Assembly: GCA_002347285.1 (NCBI GenBank)
Contig: DDXW01000053.1
Location: 1-64,000 of the forward strand
DNA from: Rhodocyclaceae bacterium UBA2250
Lineage (GTDB): Bacteria; Pseudomonadota; Gammaproteobacteria; Burkholderiales; Rhodocyclaceae
Reading direction: 5' to 3'
DNA length: 64,000 bases
In this document: piece after piece, positions 32,950-42,300 of the stretch
Numbering within the stretch: position 1 is the stretch's first letter
How the letters are laid out: the number at the start of each line of letters is the position of its first letter
Program-made: the position numbers and the translations under genes
The notes under the pieces: model-generated
Databases searched by the model: none
The model's input: only the letters and a program-made list of their open reading frames with translations
What the model was told of the DNA's origin: nothing

Positions 32950-32991
32950 GGCGTCATCCTCAGGAAGCGGCGATGATGCATCCTAACACCA

Positions 32992-33021
32992 CGGCGCCGC
33001 CCCGCCGGCGCCGAGTTTCGC
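32992..33021 (-). repeat. Dispersed GC-rich repeat, 30-base identical copy
   Basis: Its minus-strand sequence is identical over 30 bases to the plus-strand sequence at 39241-39270, more than 6 kb away. It lies between the stop of the methyltransferase gene and the start of the small periplasmic protein gene. Confidence 0.8.
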
Positions 33022-33027
33022 GCCTCG

Positions 33028-34560
33028 CTAGGCGACCTGCAGCGCCTGCAGCAGCGGCAGCTGCTTGTCGGCGAAGATCCGCGCCAGCCGGTTCAGCTCG
33101 TCCAGGTTTTCCTGCGGCGTTTCCAGCGGCTTGCCCTCCTTGACGATCTTCTGCCCCTGGCCGGCGAGCAGTTGCCAGGTCGCGGCCGCCCACTCGGCCG
33201 GCAGTTTGACGCCCTGGCCGCGCGCCAGCAGAAAGAGCTGCTGGAAGCGCCCCACCGGCACCCCGCCGCCGGTGACCGGGCTGGCCAGGTAGACGACGTC
33301 GCCGCCGCCGCGCGCCTTGCCGATCAGATGGCGATTGAGCAGGCCGGCGTGCTTCCTGGCCCGGTCGCTCGCCGCCTCGTCCTGCGCCAGGGCGAGATGG
33401 CCGCCCGCCTGCAGCACGATCACCGCCTGCAGCAGCTGGCTGGCGCCGACCTTGCCCTGCAGGCCGCGCGACAGCTGGCCGAGCGTCCGCGGCCTGTGGT
33501 CGGCGAGCGCGTCGAGCAGGGGCGCATACACCTCCGGCGCGAGGCTCGCCTCGCCGAGCGCGCCGGTGATCTTCATCGGCACCTCCGCCCGCGGCGTCGT
33601 CAGGCAGAAGCGCAGCCCCTGCAGGATCTCGTTGCGCTCGGCCGGGCTCAGGCGGCGCTCGCCCTTCACCCAGTAGTCGCGGCGGAACTGCTGGTTCACC
33701 ATGAGGTCGCGCACCGTCTGGCGCAGCACGGCGTCCGGAATCTCGCGCAGGAAGGCCTGCTGCGCTTCGGTCAGGTTCAGCGCCTCGACATGGTCGGCGA
33801 AGTGCGCGGAACAGGCGAAGCCCAGTTTCGCCGCGCCCAGCGCCGCGGCCATCTCGGAAAAGAACATCGGCTGCCACTCGCGGTTGAAGTACTCGTGCGC
33901 GACGTAGTTGCGGTTCTGCCCCTTGACCTTCTTCAGGCGCTCGGCCAGCTGCGGGTAGACGCGCGCCGCCGCCGGCTTCAGCTCGAGCAGCCGTTCGGCG
34001 AAGGCGAGCGCAGCGTCGACGCGGTCGACGATGCCCGCGCCCGCCGCGCCGAGCGTCGCGGCGTGCTCGGCCAGCAGGTGGCGCATCGGCGCGAAGCCCG
34101 CCCAGCCCGGCAGCGTGTTGTAGCTGATGTAGAGCACGCCGCCGACCTTGAGCTTGCGCCGCACGAAGTCGACGATCGCGGCGCGGTTCTCCGCCGAGAC
34201 CCAGCTGTAGATGCCGTGCACGCCGATGAAGTCGAAATCCGGCAGATCGGCGCGCCGCACGTAATCGGCGAAGGCATCGTCGCCCAGCCGCGCGTGCGCG
34301 TCCGCCGCCCGCGCCAGCTCCTGCGCGAAGGCCGCCTGGGCGGGGTTGAAGTCGGTGCCGTGCCATTCGACGCCGGAGGCGGCCGCATGCACGTTGACGC
34401 TGATCCCCTGGCCGAAGCCGAGCTCGCAGGCCGTCGCGACCGGCGGCGCCACCAGGCCGGCGTGCGCGAACGCCAGCCGGCTGCGCAGCGGATTCAGTTC
34501 CGGGTAGTAGCCGAAGGTGTAGTTGATGTCGGCCATGTAGCCCGCGGACCAGTCGCTCAT
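33028..34560 (-). CDS. SAM-dependent methyltransferase with regulatory domain
   Basis: A 510-residue class I methyltransferase. The N-terminus reads SAGYMADINYTFGYYPELNP, as in the family with a MethyTransf_Reg domain. SAM motif I is ELGFGQG near residue 46 and motif II is EWHGTDFNP. The middle region (about 225-310) is the predicted regulatory domain and a winged-helix-like tail follows. Substrate unknown; relatives occur next to surface polysaccharide and adhesin genes. It lies 70 bases after the first RTX adhesin on the same strand, separated by a terminator. Confidence 0.87.
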   Translation of the reverse strand: MSDWSAGYMADINYTFGYYPELNPLRSRLAFAHAGLVAPPVATACELGFGQGISVNVHAAASGVEWHGTDFNPAQAAFAQELARAADAHARLGDDAFADYVRRADLPDFDFIGVHGIYSWVSAENRAAIVDFVRRKLKVGGVLYISYNTLPGWAGFAPMRHLLAEHAATLGAAGAGIVDRVDAALAFAERLLELKPAAARVYPQLAERLKKVKGQNRNYVAHEYFNREWQPMFFSEMAAALGAAKLGFACSAHFADHVEALNLTEAQQAFLREIPDAVLRQTVRDLMVNQQFRRDYWVKGERRLSPAERNEILQGLRFCLTTPRAEVPMKITGALGEASLAPEVYAPLLDALADHRPRTLGQLSRGLQGKVGASQLLQAVIVLQAGGHLALAQDEAASDRARKHAGLLNRHLIGKARGGGDVVYLASPVTGGGVPVGRFQQLFLLARGQGVKLPAEWAAATWQLLAGQGQKIVKEGKPLETPQENLDELNRLARIFADKQLPLLQALQVA

Positions 34561-34580
34561 CGTCTTCCTCCCCTTTTCCC

Positions 34581-34611
34581 GAAAAAAAACAGGCGCCCGC
34601 AGGCGCCTGTC
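34581..34611 (-). terminator. Intrinsic terminator of the first RTX adhesin gene
   Basis: ACAGGCGCC-TGCG-GGCGCCTGT followed by eight Ts on the minus strand, 20 bases past the stop. The hairpin is identical to the one after the second adhesin gene. Confidence 0.93.
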
Positions 34612-34630
34612 AAAGTTACCCGCTGCTGCT

Positions 34631-37600
34631 TCAGCTGTCGACCTTCAGATTGCCGTCGGACAGCAGCTTGGTGATGATCGCGGCATCGTCGCCCGCCCCG
34701 CCGGCGTAAGCCTGCAGATCGGTGTAGGCGACGTTGTCGAGCACGATCGTCTGGCCGGTGCCGCCGGCGCCGCCGGCATTCGCGTCGATGGTGATGACGG
34801 TCTTGCCGAGATCCGCACCGGTGCCTGCGCTGAAGTTCAGGTAGCCGTCCAGGCTGGCGGCGTTGGCAGCCTCGCCCGCCAGCAGATCGCTGAGGTCGAG
34901 GATGTCGCCGCCCTGCGCGGCCGGCGCCAGGTTGAAGTCGGTGACGCGGTCCGCCCCGGTTTCGCCGAGCCGCCACACGAAGGCGTCTGCCGCCAGGCCG
35001 GTGCCGCCCGTGAGGGTGTCGCCGCCCACGCCGCCTTCGAGGATGTCGCTGCCGGTGCCGCCATTCAGCACGTCGTCGCCGGTTGCGCCGACCAGATGGT
35101 CGTTGGCGTCGTTGCCGTACAGCGTGTCGTTGCCGGCACCGCCGTAGAGCACTTCGGAACTGCCATCGCCGCTGAGGGTGGTGCTGCCGTCCTCGTCGCC
35201 CAGGAAGGTGTATTTGGTGCTCGAGCTGTAGTCGAAGTCGTCGAAGGACACCGTCAGGTCGGCGATGGCGCTATCGCCGTCCGGCTGTTCGAGCGTGTAG
35301 CTGAACACATCCTGGATGCCGGCCAGGTTGTCGGTCGGGTTCGGCGCGTAGGTGTAGTCGCCCTCCGCGTTGATCGACAGCGTGCCGTAGGTGCCGGGAA
35401 TGTCGGTGTAGCCGAGGGCGGCGATCGGGATGCCATTGACGAGCATCACCTTCGCGCCTTCGCTGCCCGGGCTGTCGTTGTCCATCACGTTGCCGCTGGC
35501 ACCCGTGCCAGGCACCCACGCCAGATCCGGCGCGATGACGCTGACCGTCGTGGTCGTTTCCGGCGTCAGGGTGTAACTGGTGTAGTTCAGTCCGTCGATG
35601 TGCGCCTTCAGGTTGTTGGTGTCGACGCTGTTGTCATCGCCGTAGATCCTCAGGCTGTAGGTGCCGCCTTGGGTGATGCCGCTGAAGGTGATGTTATTGA
35701 CGCTCGGCGTCGAACCCGTATAGACGTAGTCATCGACCACGGTCGCCCCGCGGAGCAACTCGACCCGGATCACGTCGCCAACCTTATAACCCTGGACGTG
35801 GAGGTCGAATTCCACCGACGCCGGGTGCGACGGATCGGCCGAGAGGACGAAGGTGTCCGAAGTCTCGGAGTCGGGGCCGAAGATACTGGATGGATCGATA
35901 TTCCATTGGCCATCGACATCGTGCTCGTTGGCCGAACCGCTCCAGCCTCCCGGCACGGTGGATTGCACCGTGACGGTTTCCGTGCCGCTTTGCGTCCAGT
36001 GCCCTTCGGTCGCCAGCGCCGGATCGTTGACCGCGCTGACTTCGCTGCGGTCGGTGGTCGTCAGGCGCAGGAGCGAGGTGGCGGTATCGCCGTCCGCGTC
36101 GCGCACCTTGTAGCTCACGTCCGCGGTCACGTCGTCCTGGACGTCGGTCGCCGGCGTGAAGACGTAGCTGCCGTCGCCCTTGATGGTGACCGAGCCGACC
36201 GCGCCCAGATCGAAGGTGTGCTCGTCGGCGCTGCTGGTGAAGAAGTGGGTCGTGCCGCCGAAGCTGGCCGAAACCAGCGGCGGGTTGCCCCAGCCATCCG
36301 CACCCGGCGCGTCGTTGTCCAGCACGTTGCCTTCGATGGTCGTCGGAGTCGGCACCGTCCCGATGATGCCTGCCAGCAGGTCGTCGAAGTTGCTGACCAG
36401 CACGACGTTGTCGTCCGGGAAGGCCATGTCCTCGAGATCGTTGTCGGCAGCGTTGCCCGTGCCGACGCCGATCGCCCAGGCGGTCGCGCCCTTGGCGGCG
36501 AGCGTGGCTTCCCATGCGGCCTCTTCCGCTCCGGTCAGCCCGACGCTTTCGTCACCCTCGGTGGGCTCGCCATCCGAGACGAAGTAGACCACGTTGGCGT
36601 GGCTCGCGCTGGCAGGCGCCCAGCCGTTGATGGCCGGCGTTGCCGCCGCCACCGCCGCGTCGTAGTCGGTCATTTCGCCGTTGAAGTTGTTGTTGCCCGG
36701 GAACGTGTCGAGCAAGGCCTTCGCCTGGTCGATCGAAACCGGGGCGGCGTGGTGCAGCGTCGCGCTCGAAGCGAAGGTGACGATCTGCACGCCCACGCCC
36801 GCCGCGCCGCCCTGGGCGACATCGGCGTACTTGTCGAGCAGCGCCTTCATCGCGTTGACCGCCTGCTGAACCTCGGCGTTGCTCATGCTGCCGGAGATAT
36901 CCAGGGTGAGCAGCAGGTTGTAGGTCTTGGCAACTTCGGTGCCCGGCTCGACGGCGCTGACCGGATCGCTCTGCACGACCGGCATGTCGTCATCGACGTT
37001 GATCTTGAACCAGCCGTTGGCCCGGTCGCCGTCGCCATCCTCGACCCGGTAGCGGACGGTGAACTCGACGTTGTTCTCGTTCCAGTCCTGCGGGTGCAGG
37101 ATGTTGTCGAGCTGCGAGACGGTGTAGTGCCCGCTCGTCGCATCGCTCAACTCGACACGCAGCACATCGACCCATTGCTGGCCCTGCCACTGCGAAATCG
37201 TCATGCCCAGGCCACCCTCGTCCAGCTCCGCCTTGTAGCCGAACGGCAGATTCGCGCCGGTCAGCACCAGCGAGCCGCCATCGTCCGCGCCATAGGCGTG
37301 GTTGAGGATGCCGCTGGTATGCAGCGGGGCCCAGTCGTCGCCGGGGCTGCTGTTGTCGATGCCCAGCGGCGGCAGGTCGTCGTCTTCCAGCTGCACCGTC
37401 GGGTTGAGCCAGGAGTGCACCTCCGGCACGTCGTCGCGGACGTTGATGACGAAGCCCTGGTCGAGGGTGATGGAATCGCCGTCGCGGTCGGTCGCGACGA
37501 TCACCGCCGACAGGTCGAGCGGCAGGCGGTCCTGGCCCCAGCCCTCATGGTCGAGCTGGTCGAACAGGCTGAAGGTGTAGTGGCCGTTGCCGTCGAGCTG

Positions 37601-39100
37601 CAGCGTGAACACCAGCCGCTCGCCGTAGCCGCCGCCGTCTTCGCCGACTTGCGCGACTGCGAAGGCGGAGTCTTCGCCATCGCCGAATCCCACGTAGCCG
37701 ATCAGCGTGTTGCCGACGATGCGGTAGCTGAGTTCCTGGCCCTGCGAGCTCAGCCCTTCGTTCCGTTCGGCGAGCTTGTCGAGCGCCGCTTGGTCGGTGG
37801 AGAGGCTGAAGGCGTGGCAGGCCGGGCCGTCGGCGCCGAAGGCCACCAGGGCGCCCATCCAGCCGGAGACGTTCGCCGGTCCCAGGCCGGGCCAGCCCGG
37901 CATACCGGTGTGCGAGCCATCCCACATGGCGCCGTCGTTCGGCGAGGTGCCTTGCGACTGCCAGGTCAGGATGTCGTCTTCGTCGACCGTCGGCCGCCAG
38001 CAGCTGTGCAGTTGCGTCGGCATGTCGTCGTCCACATTCACGGTCAGCGTGCCGACCGCCGTGTCGCCGGTGATGTCGGTGACGGTGAATTCGAACGGGA
38101 TGATCAGGTTGTCTTCGGTGCCGGCTTCGGGATGGTCGAGCGGGCCGAACAGCGTGAAGGCGAATTCGCCGGTCGCGGCGTCGGTGATCTCGCCCGCGAA
38201 GATGATCTTGACCCACGAGCCGTCCTGCATCTGGAACGAGGTCCGGTCGTATTCCACCGGCTTCATGCCGCCGCCCAGTTCGACGTAGCCGACCATCGTG
38301 TGGCCGTCGTCGGAAACCCAGTATTTGACTTCGAGTCCGCCCGAGGTGAGCGCCGCGGTCGGCAGGTTGAAGGCGATGTCGCCCGTGCCGTCGCCGCCGT
38401 AGGAGAAGTTCAGCGTGCCTTCCATGCGGGTCGGCGAGGGATCGGGCACGTCATCGCCCGGCGCTTCGTCGCTGTTGCCGTTGAAGTAGAACGGCAGCGG
38501 GAAGCCGACGTCGCCCCAGAATTCGCCCAGCCACGAGGCGGCGTAGAAGTCCGGCCAGTCCCACCACGAGTAGTGGATGTCGTCTTCGTCCAGCGCAATG
38601 GCCAGGTCGCCCGCGCTCGGCACGTTGAGGCCTTCGAGGCCCACGGCCGGCAGGATCTCGCCTTCGGCCGGGTTCGGGAATTCGTAGGAGAGCGGCGTCA
38701 GTTCTTCAACGACGCGCAGCAGCCGGATGAAGCTGTTGCCGCCGTTCTCGCCGCCGGCGCCCAGACCGGCCGCCGCGGCTTCGGCTTCGAGCAGTTGCTC
38801 GACGTTGATTTCGCCCGGCGCACCGGCCACCGCCGGCGCCGCAGCGCCCGCCACCGCCGCCTCGGCCGCGCCCGGCGCGGTCGCCTGCGTGGATTCGGGG
38901 CCGAACTGCAGCGATTCCTGACCACCGACGGCCATCGTTTGGCCATCGGCAGTCAACAAATTCACTTGTGCTCCCGCGGAGGTGATGACGACTTCGCCTT
39001 GCTGGATCTTGTCGCCCGCCGATAGCCTTCTCATGCTGCCGTCTGCACTGCGCGCAAAGGCTTCACCTGAAAGAGAGACTACGGTAGCAGCGGTTGTCAT
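34631..39100 (-). CDS. LapA-type RTX adhesin with retention module (adhesin 1)
   Basis: A 1489-residue type I secreted surface protein. The ATG at 39100 is chosen because AGGAG lies six bases before it; an ATG two codons upstream has no spacing. Residues 1-125 are the retention module; EAAAAG at 107-112 fits the LapG di-alanine cleavage site. T1SS-143-type repeats occupy about 190-720, each ending in a VDDDMP- or RDDVP-like turn. A von Willebrand A domain follows (about 725-905) with the MIDAS motif DISGSM, then cadherin-like repeats. RTX nonapeptides (GGAGNDTLYG type, about 1315-1370) and a C-terminal secretion signal complete it. It should mediate c-di-GMP-controlled attachment. Confidence 0.93.
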   Translation of the reverse strand: MTTAATVVSLSGEAFARSADGSMRRLSAGDKIQQGEVVITSAGAQVNLLTADGQTMAVGGQESLQFGPESTQATAPGAAEAAVAGAAAPAVAGAPGEINVEQLLEAEAAAAGLGAGGENGGNSFIRLLRVVEELTPLSYEFPNPAEGEILPAVGLEGLNVPSAGDLAIALDEDDIHYSWWDWPDFYAASWLGEFWGDVGFPLPFYFNGNSDEAPGDDVPDPSPTRMEGTLNFSYGGDGTGDIAFNLPTAALTSGGLEVKYWVSDDGHTMVGYVELGGGMKPVEYDRTSFQMQDGSWVKIIFAGEITDAATGEFAFTLFGPLDHPEAGTEDNLIIPFEFTVTDITGDTAVGTLTVNVDDDMPTQLHSCWRPTVDEDDILTWQSQGTSPNDGAMWDGSHTGMPGWPGLGPANVSGWMGALVAFGADGPACHAFSLSTDQAALDKLAERNEGLSSQGQELSYRIVGNTLIGYVGFGDGEDSAFAVAQVGEDGGGYGERLVFTLQLDGNGHYTFSLFDQLDHEGWGQDRLPLDLSAVIVATDRDGDSITLDQGFVINVRDDVPEVHSWLNPTVQLEDDDLPPLGIDNSSPGDDWAPLHTSGILNHAYGADDGGSLVLTGANLPFGYKAELDEGGLGMTISQWQGQQWVDVLRVELSDATSGHYTVSQLDNILHPQDWNENNVEFTVRYRVEDGDGDRANGWFKINVDDDMPVVQSDPVSAVEPGTEVAKTYNLLLTLDISGSMSNAEVQQAVNAMKALLDKYADVAQGGAAGVGVQIVTFASSATLHHAAPVSIDQAKALLDTFPGNNNFNGEMTDYDAAVAAATPAINGWAPASASHANVVYFVSDGEPTEGDESVGLTGAEEAAWEATLAAKGATAWAIGVGTGNAADNDLEDMAFPDDNVVLVSNFDDLLAGIIGTVPTPTTIEGNVLDNDAPGADGWGNPPLVSASFGGTTHFFTSSADEHTFDLGAVGSVTIKGDGSYVFTPATDVQDDVTADVSYKVRDADGDTATSLLRLTTTDRSEVSAVNDPALATEGHWTQSGTETVTVQSTVPGGWSGSANEHDVDGQWNIDPSSIFGPDSETSDTFVLSADPSHPASVEFDLHVQGYKVGDVIRVELLRGATVVDDYVYTGSTPSVNNITFSGITQGGTYSLRIYGDDNSVDTNNLKAHIDGLNYTSYTLTPETTTTVSVIAPDLAWVPGTGASGNVMDNDSPGSEGAKVMLVNGIPIAALGYTDIPGTYGTLSINAEGDYTYAPNPTDNLAGIQDVFSYTLEQPDGDSAIADLTVSFDDFDYSSSTKYTFLGDEDGSTTLSGDGSSEVLYGGAGNDTLYGNDANDHLVGATGDDVLNGGTGSDILEGGVGGDTLTGGTGLAADAFVWRLGETGADRVTDFNLAPAAQGGDILDLSDLLAGEAANAASLDGYLNFSAGTGADLGKTVITIDANAGGAGGTGQTIVLDNVAYTDLQAYAGGAGDDAAIITKLLSDGNLKVDS
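38640..39100 (-). repeat. Duplicated retention-module segment, copy 1
   Basis: The first roughly 155 codons of adhesin 1 are close to identical at DNA level to those of adhesin 2 (46190-46648). Long runs match exactly, for example around the ATTCGTAGGAGAG stretch near 38679 and the first 60 bases of the genes. This is a paralogous duplication, perhaps kept alike by gene conversion. Confidence 0.85.
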
Positions 39101-39217
39101 GATCATCTCCTAGTGTCTGTTCGTTTCGAATCCGCCTCGCATCAAGCTGTAAATACACCCCGAGGCGGTCAGGATTTTCTATTGCTTTCTTTATACGCGC
39201 AGCCCACCCCATTTACT

Positions 39218-39235
39218 ATTGTCCCGAAGGACAAT
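39218..39235. promoter_or_regulatory. 18-bp dyad upstream of adhesin 1
   Basis: ATTGTCC-CGAA-GGACAAT, perfect 7-bp arms with a 4-base spacer, 117 bases upstream of the start. A matching dyad lies 113 bases upstream of adhesin 2. Probably a regulator binding site. Confidence 0.6.
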
Positions 39236-39240
39236 CCCCT

Positions 39241-39270
39241 GCGAAACTCGGCGCCGGCGGGGCGGCGCCG
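39241..39270 (+). repeat. Dispersed GC-rich repeat, reference copy
   Basis: GCGAAACTCGGCGCCGGC then GGGGCGGCGCCG. It is identical, inverted, to 32992-33021. Located between the two adhesin genes. Confidence 0.8.
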
Positions 39271-39294
39271 GAACGGCCCCCGGCGGAAAAAGGG

Positions 39295-39323
39295 CAAAAA
39301 AACAGGCGCCCGCAGGCGCCTGT
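39295..39323 (-). terminator. Intrinsic terminator of the second RTX adhesin gene
   Basis: Same ACAGGCGCC-TGCG-GGCGCCTGT hairpin as after adhesin 1, followed by a T run on the minus strand, 24 bases past the stop. The duplication that made the two adhesins evidently included this hairpin. Confidence 0.92.
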
Positions 39324-39346
39324 CGAAAGGGTGTTGCTTAGGCTAC

Positions 39347-42300
39347 TCAGGCATCGGTCTTCAGGTTGCCCGAATCCAGCAGCTTGGTGATGATGGCGGT
39401 ATCCGAAGAGCCGCCGGCATAAGACGTCAGATCGGCGAACTGGACATTGTCGAGCACGATCGTCTGGCCGGTGCCGCCGGGGCTACCCGCATTCGCATCG
39501 ACGGTGATGACGGTCACGCCACCCAAACCCGAGCTGAAGTTCAAGTAGCCGTTCAGGCTCGCGGCATTGGCAGACTCGCCGCTCAGCAGGTCGCTGAGGT
39601 CGAGCACATCACCTCCGTCCGTGGTCGGTGCCAGGTTGAAGTCGGTGATGTGGTCCGTGCCGGCATCGCTCAGTCTCCAGACGAAGGTGTCCGAACCCAG
39701 ACCGCCGGTCAGCGTGTCGCTGCCCGTCCCGCCGATCAGGATGTCGTTGCCTTCGCCACCGGACAGCGTGTCGTTACCTGCCAGGCCGACGATCAGGTCG
39801 TCGCCGGTCGTTCCGGTGAGCGCTGCATCGTTGCCGGCAGTGCCCATGACGGTGTTGTCCGGACCGACGATCTCGATGCTCAGGTTGGCGGTAGCGGTAT
39901 CGCCATCCGGCTGGGTCAGGGTGTAGGCGAACACCTCCGTCTGACCGACGTTGGCGATGTTTTCATCAGGCGTGTAGGCGTAGGAACCGTCGCTCTTGAT
40001 GATCAGATCACCATACAGACCGGCGATCAGCGTGCCGTCCGCCGAAGGCGTCACGGCACCCACCGTCAGCACGGCGCCTTCCGAACCGGGGTCGTCGTTG
40101 GTCAGCACATTGCCGCTCACCGTTCCGGCGATGGTGTCCCACGTCGGGGCAGCGGTGGTGGCGAGCGTGATGTCGTCGACCCAAACCGTAAGCTTGTCGG
40201 AGCCGATTGTCTGATCGTTGGTATTGAAGACGAGACGATAGGTTCCCTCGCCAATCGCACTGAGGGCAACCAAACCATCCGAGTTCTTGGTGCCGTTCTG
40301 CACGGAATTCCACGCGCTGCCATTCCACTGATAGAGCGCCCAGCTGAAGACGTCGCCAGCGTGGTAGGTGTCGCTCCGCACATCAACATCGAAGCTCACC
40401 ACCGTGCTTGCACCGGCGCCGACGGTGAACACCGGCGTCGACACCGACTTGGAGTCGCTGCTGCCCGCACCCGGATCTTTGATGCGCAGGTAACCGTCAC
40501 CCCAGTCGCCCAAAGGATCTTCCCTCGAAACATGGGTATCGGAGTTGTCTTCACGGCCCCACTTGGTCCAATCCACGGTCAGCACGTTGGTGCCTTGAGC
40601 GAACGAGATCGAGCTTTCGAAATTAATGGTCGTCGTGGTGGTGGCACCCGGCACCTGCACCTGCGCCAGGACAGCCTGCGCGGTTTCGCCGTTGGCAACC
40701 ACTTCGCTGCTGTCGGTCGTCGTCAGGTGCAGGGTGGCGCCGGTTTGGTCGCCGTCGGCATCCTGGACGATGTAGCTGACATCGGCCGTGAGGTCATCCT
40801 TGACGTCGGTCCCCGCCGTGAAGCTGTACTTGCCGCTGCCCCACATCGTCACCGAACCGGCGTCGCCGAGATCGAAGGTGTGCGAGTCGGCGTTGCTGGT
40901 GAAGCTGTAGGTAACGAGGCCGTAGGTCGCGGAGACCACGGCGGGATCGCCCCAGCCGTCGGCGCCCGGCAGGTCGTTGCCGCCCAGACCGCCATTGACC
41001 ACGTAACCCTCGACGGTCGGCGAAACGATCGCACCGATCAGCGCGTCGCCCAGATCGCTCGTGTCATCGACGATGATCACGTTCGGGTCGTTCAGGGCGG
41101 TGGCGTTGTCGGCGTCGTACGGGTTGTCCGCCGTCTCGCCGACACCCGTCCAGGCGATCGGCTCGAGATAGGCCTTGTTCGTGTTGTTCAGGCCACCGAA
41201 GCCGAAGGCAAACGACTCGTCGAAGTCGTTAGCGGTCAGGAAGTTGATCCAGTTGCTTTCTTCTCCGACCGTAAGCGGCGGATTGATGTCGTCTTCGTCG
41301 ATACCGACGGAACCCGTGCCGTTCGTCTCGTTCGGCTCGCCGTCGGAGAGGAACATCGACACCAGCTGGCTGCCGCCAGCGGGCGGAGCGACAAAATTGC
41401 TCATGACGGCGCTGAGTGCGGCATCGTAGTCCGTGCCTCCCGTGCCGGGACCCGACGCGGAGAGCGCATTGACCGCAGCCAGCGCATCGGCGAGGTTGGT
41501 GTACCAGGCACCGCTGTTATGCACGGTGGCCCCTTCGCCAAACGAGACCAGGAAGACCGAATGCACCTTGCCGCTGCTGAACAGGTCGGCCACCGCGGCC
41601 TTGACGTCGGCGAGCAACTGGTCGGCCATGCTGCCGGAACGATCGATGATCAGCACGACGTCGCTGGTGCCGACCTGCTGACCGCCTTCGGTGGCGCTGA
41701 CATAGTCGTCGTAGGCGACCGGGATGTCGTCCTGCACATCCACGTTCAGCGTCACGTCGCCGCTGACGCGGTCGCCGTCCGAATCTTCCGCGACCACCGC
41801 CAGGCTGAGCGCGAAGGCGTTGTCCACCAGGTTCTCGCCTTGAACGTCGCCGCTGTCGACCGGCGCCTTGAGCGTGAAGGTGTAGTCGCCCGTCGAGGCG
41901 GTCACATCCAGCTTGTAGGCGGCGGTTTCGATGATGATGTGGCCAGTATTCGGGCCGCTTGTCGCCGCCGTCACGCCATTGACGCTGTAGATCTTCTGCG
42001 CCGCTGCGCCATCCGCACCGAAATCGAAGTTGTCGGCCAGATTGCCCATCGCTGTCGCCAGACCCGTGCCGGTCACTTCGCCCAAACGGCTGGCATCGGC
42101 ATTCGCGCCGGCCAGCGCGTCCTCATCCACGGCGAGGTTGTCGGCAGCCACGCTCAACACCGGGCCGTCGTCCGCGAAGCGGATGTTGTTGCCCAGGTCG
42201 ATGGTCTCGCTGTCCGTCGCGCTGTCGCCGTCACCGTCGGTGATGGTCGCCGTCGCCGTCAGCTTGACCAGGTTGTTGGCCAGGCTCGCGTACTGGTCGT

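Larger units (their letters stand above)
39101..39346 (-). promoter_or_regulatory. Upstream region of adhesin 1
   Basis: 246 bases without a gene. It contains, reading toward the adhesin start, the terminator of adhesin 2, a dispersed repeat copy (39241-39270), an 18-bp dyad (39218-39235) and a TATAAA-like box near 39190. The same order of repeat, then dyad, then start is found before adhesin 2. Confidence 0.6.

Noticed and set aside
34900..35160. Regularly spaced short repeats that could suggest a CRISPR array
   Set aside because: They encode the RTX nonapeptides of adhesin 1, have no unique spacers of constant length, and no cas gene is nearby.
35096..39025. A 1309-codon plus-strand open frame opposite adhesin 1
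   Set aside because: Same reason: antisense shadow of the RTX adhesin, with no recognisable domain or ribosome site.
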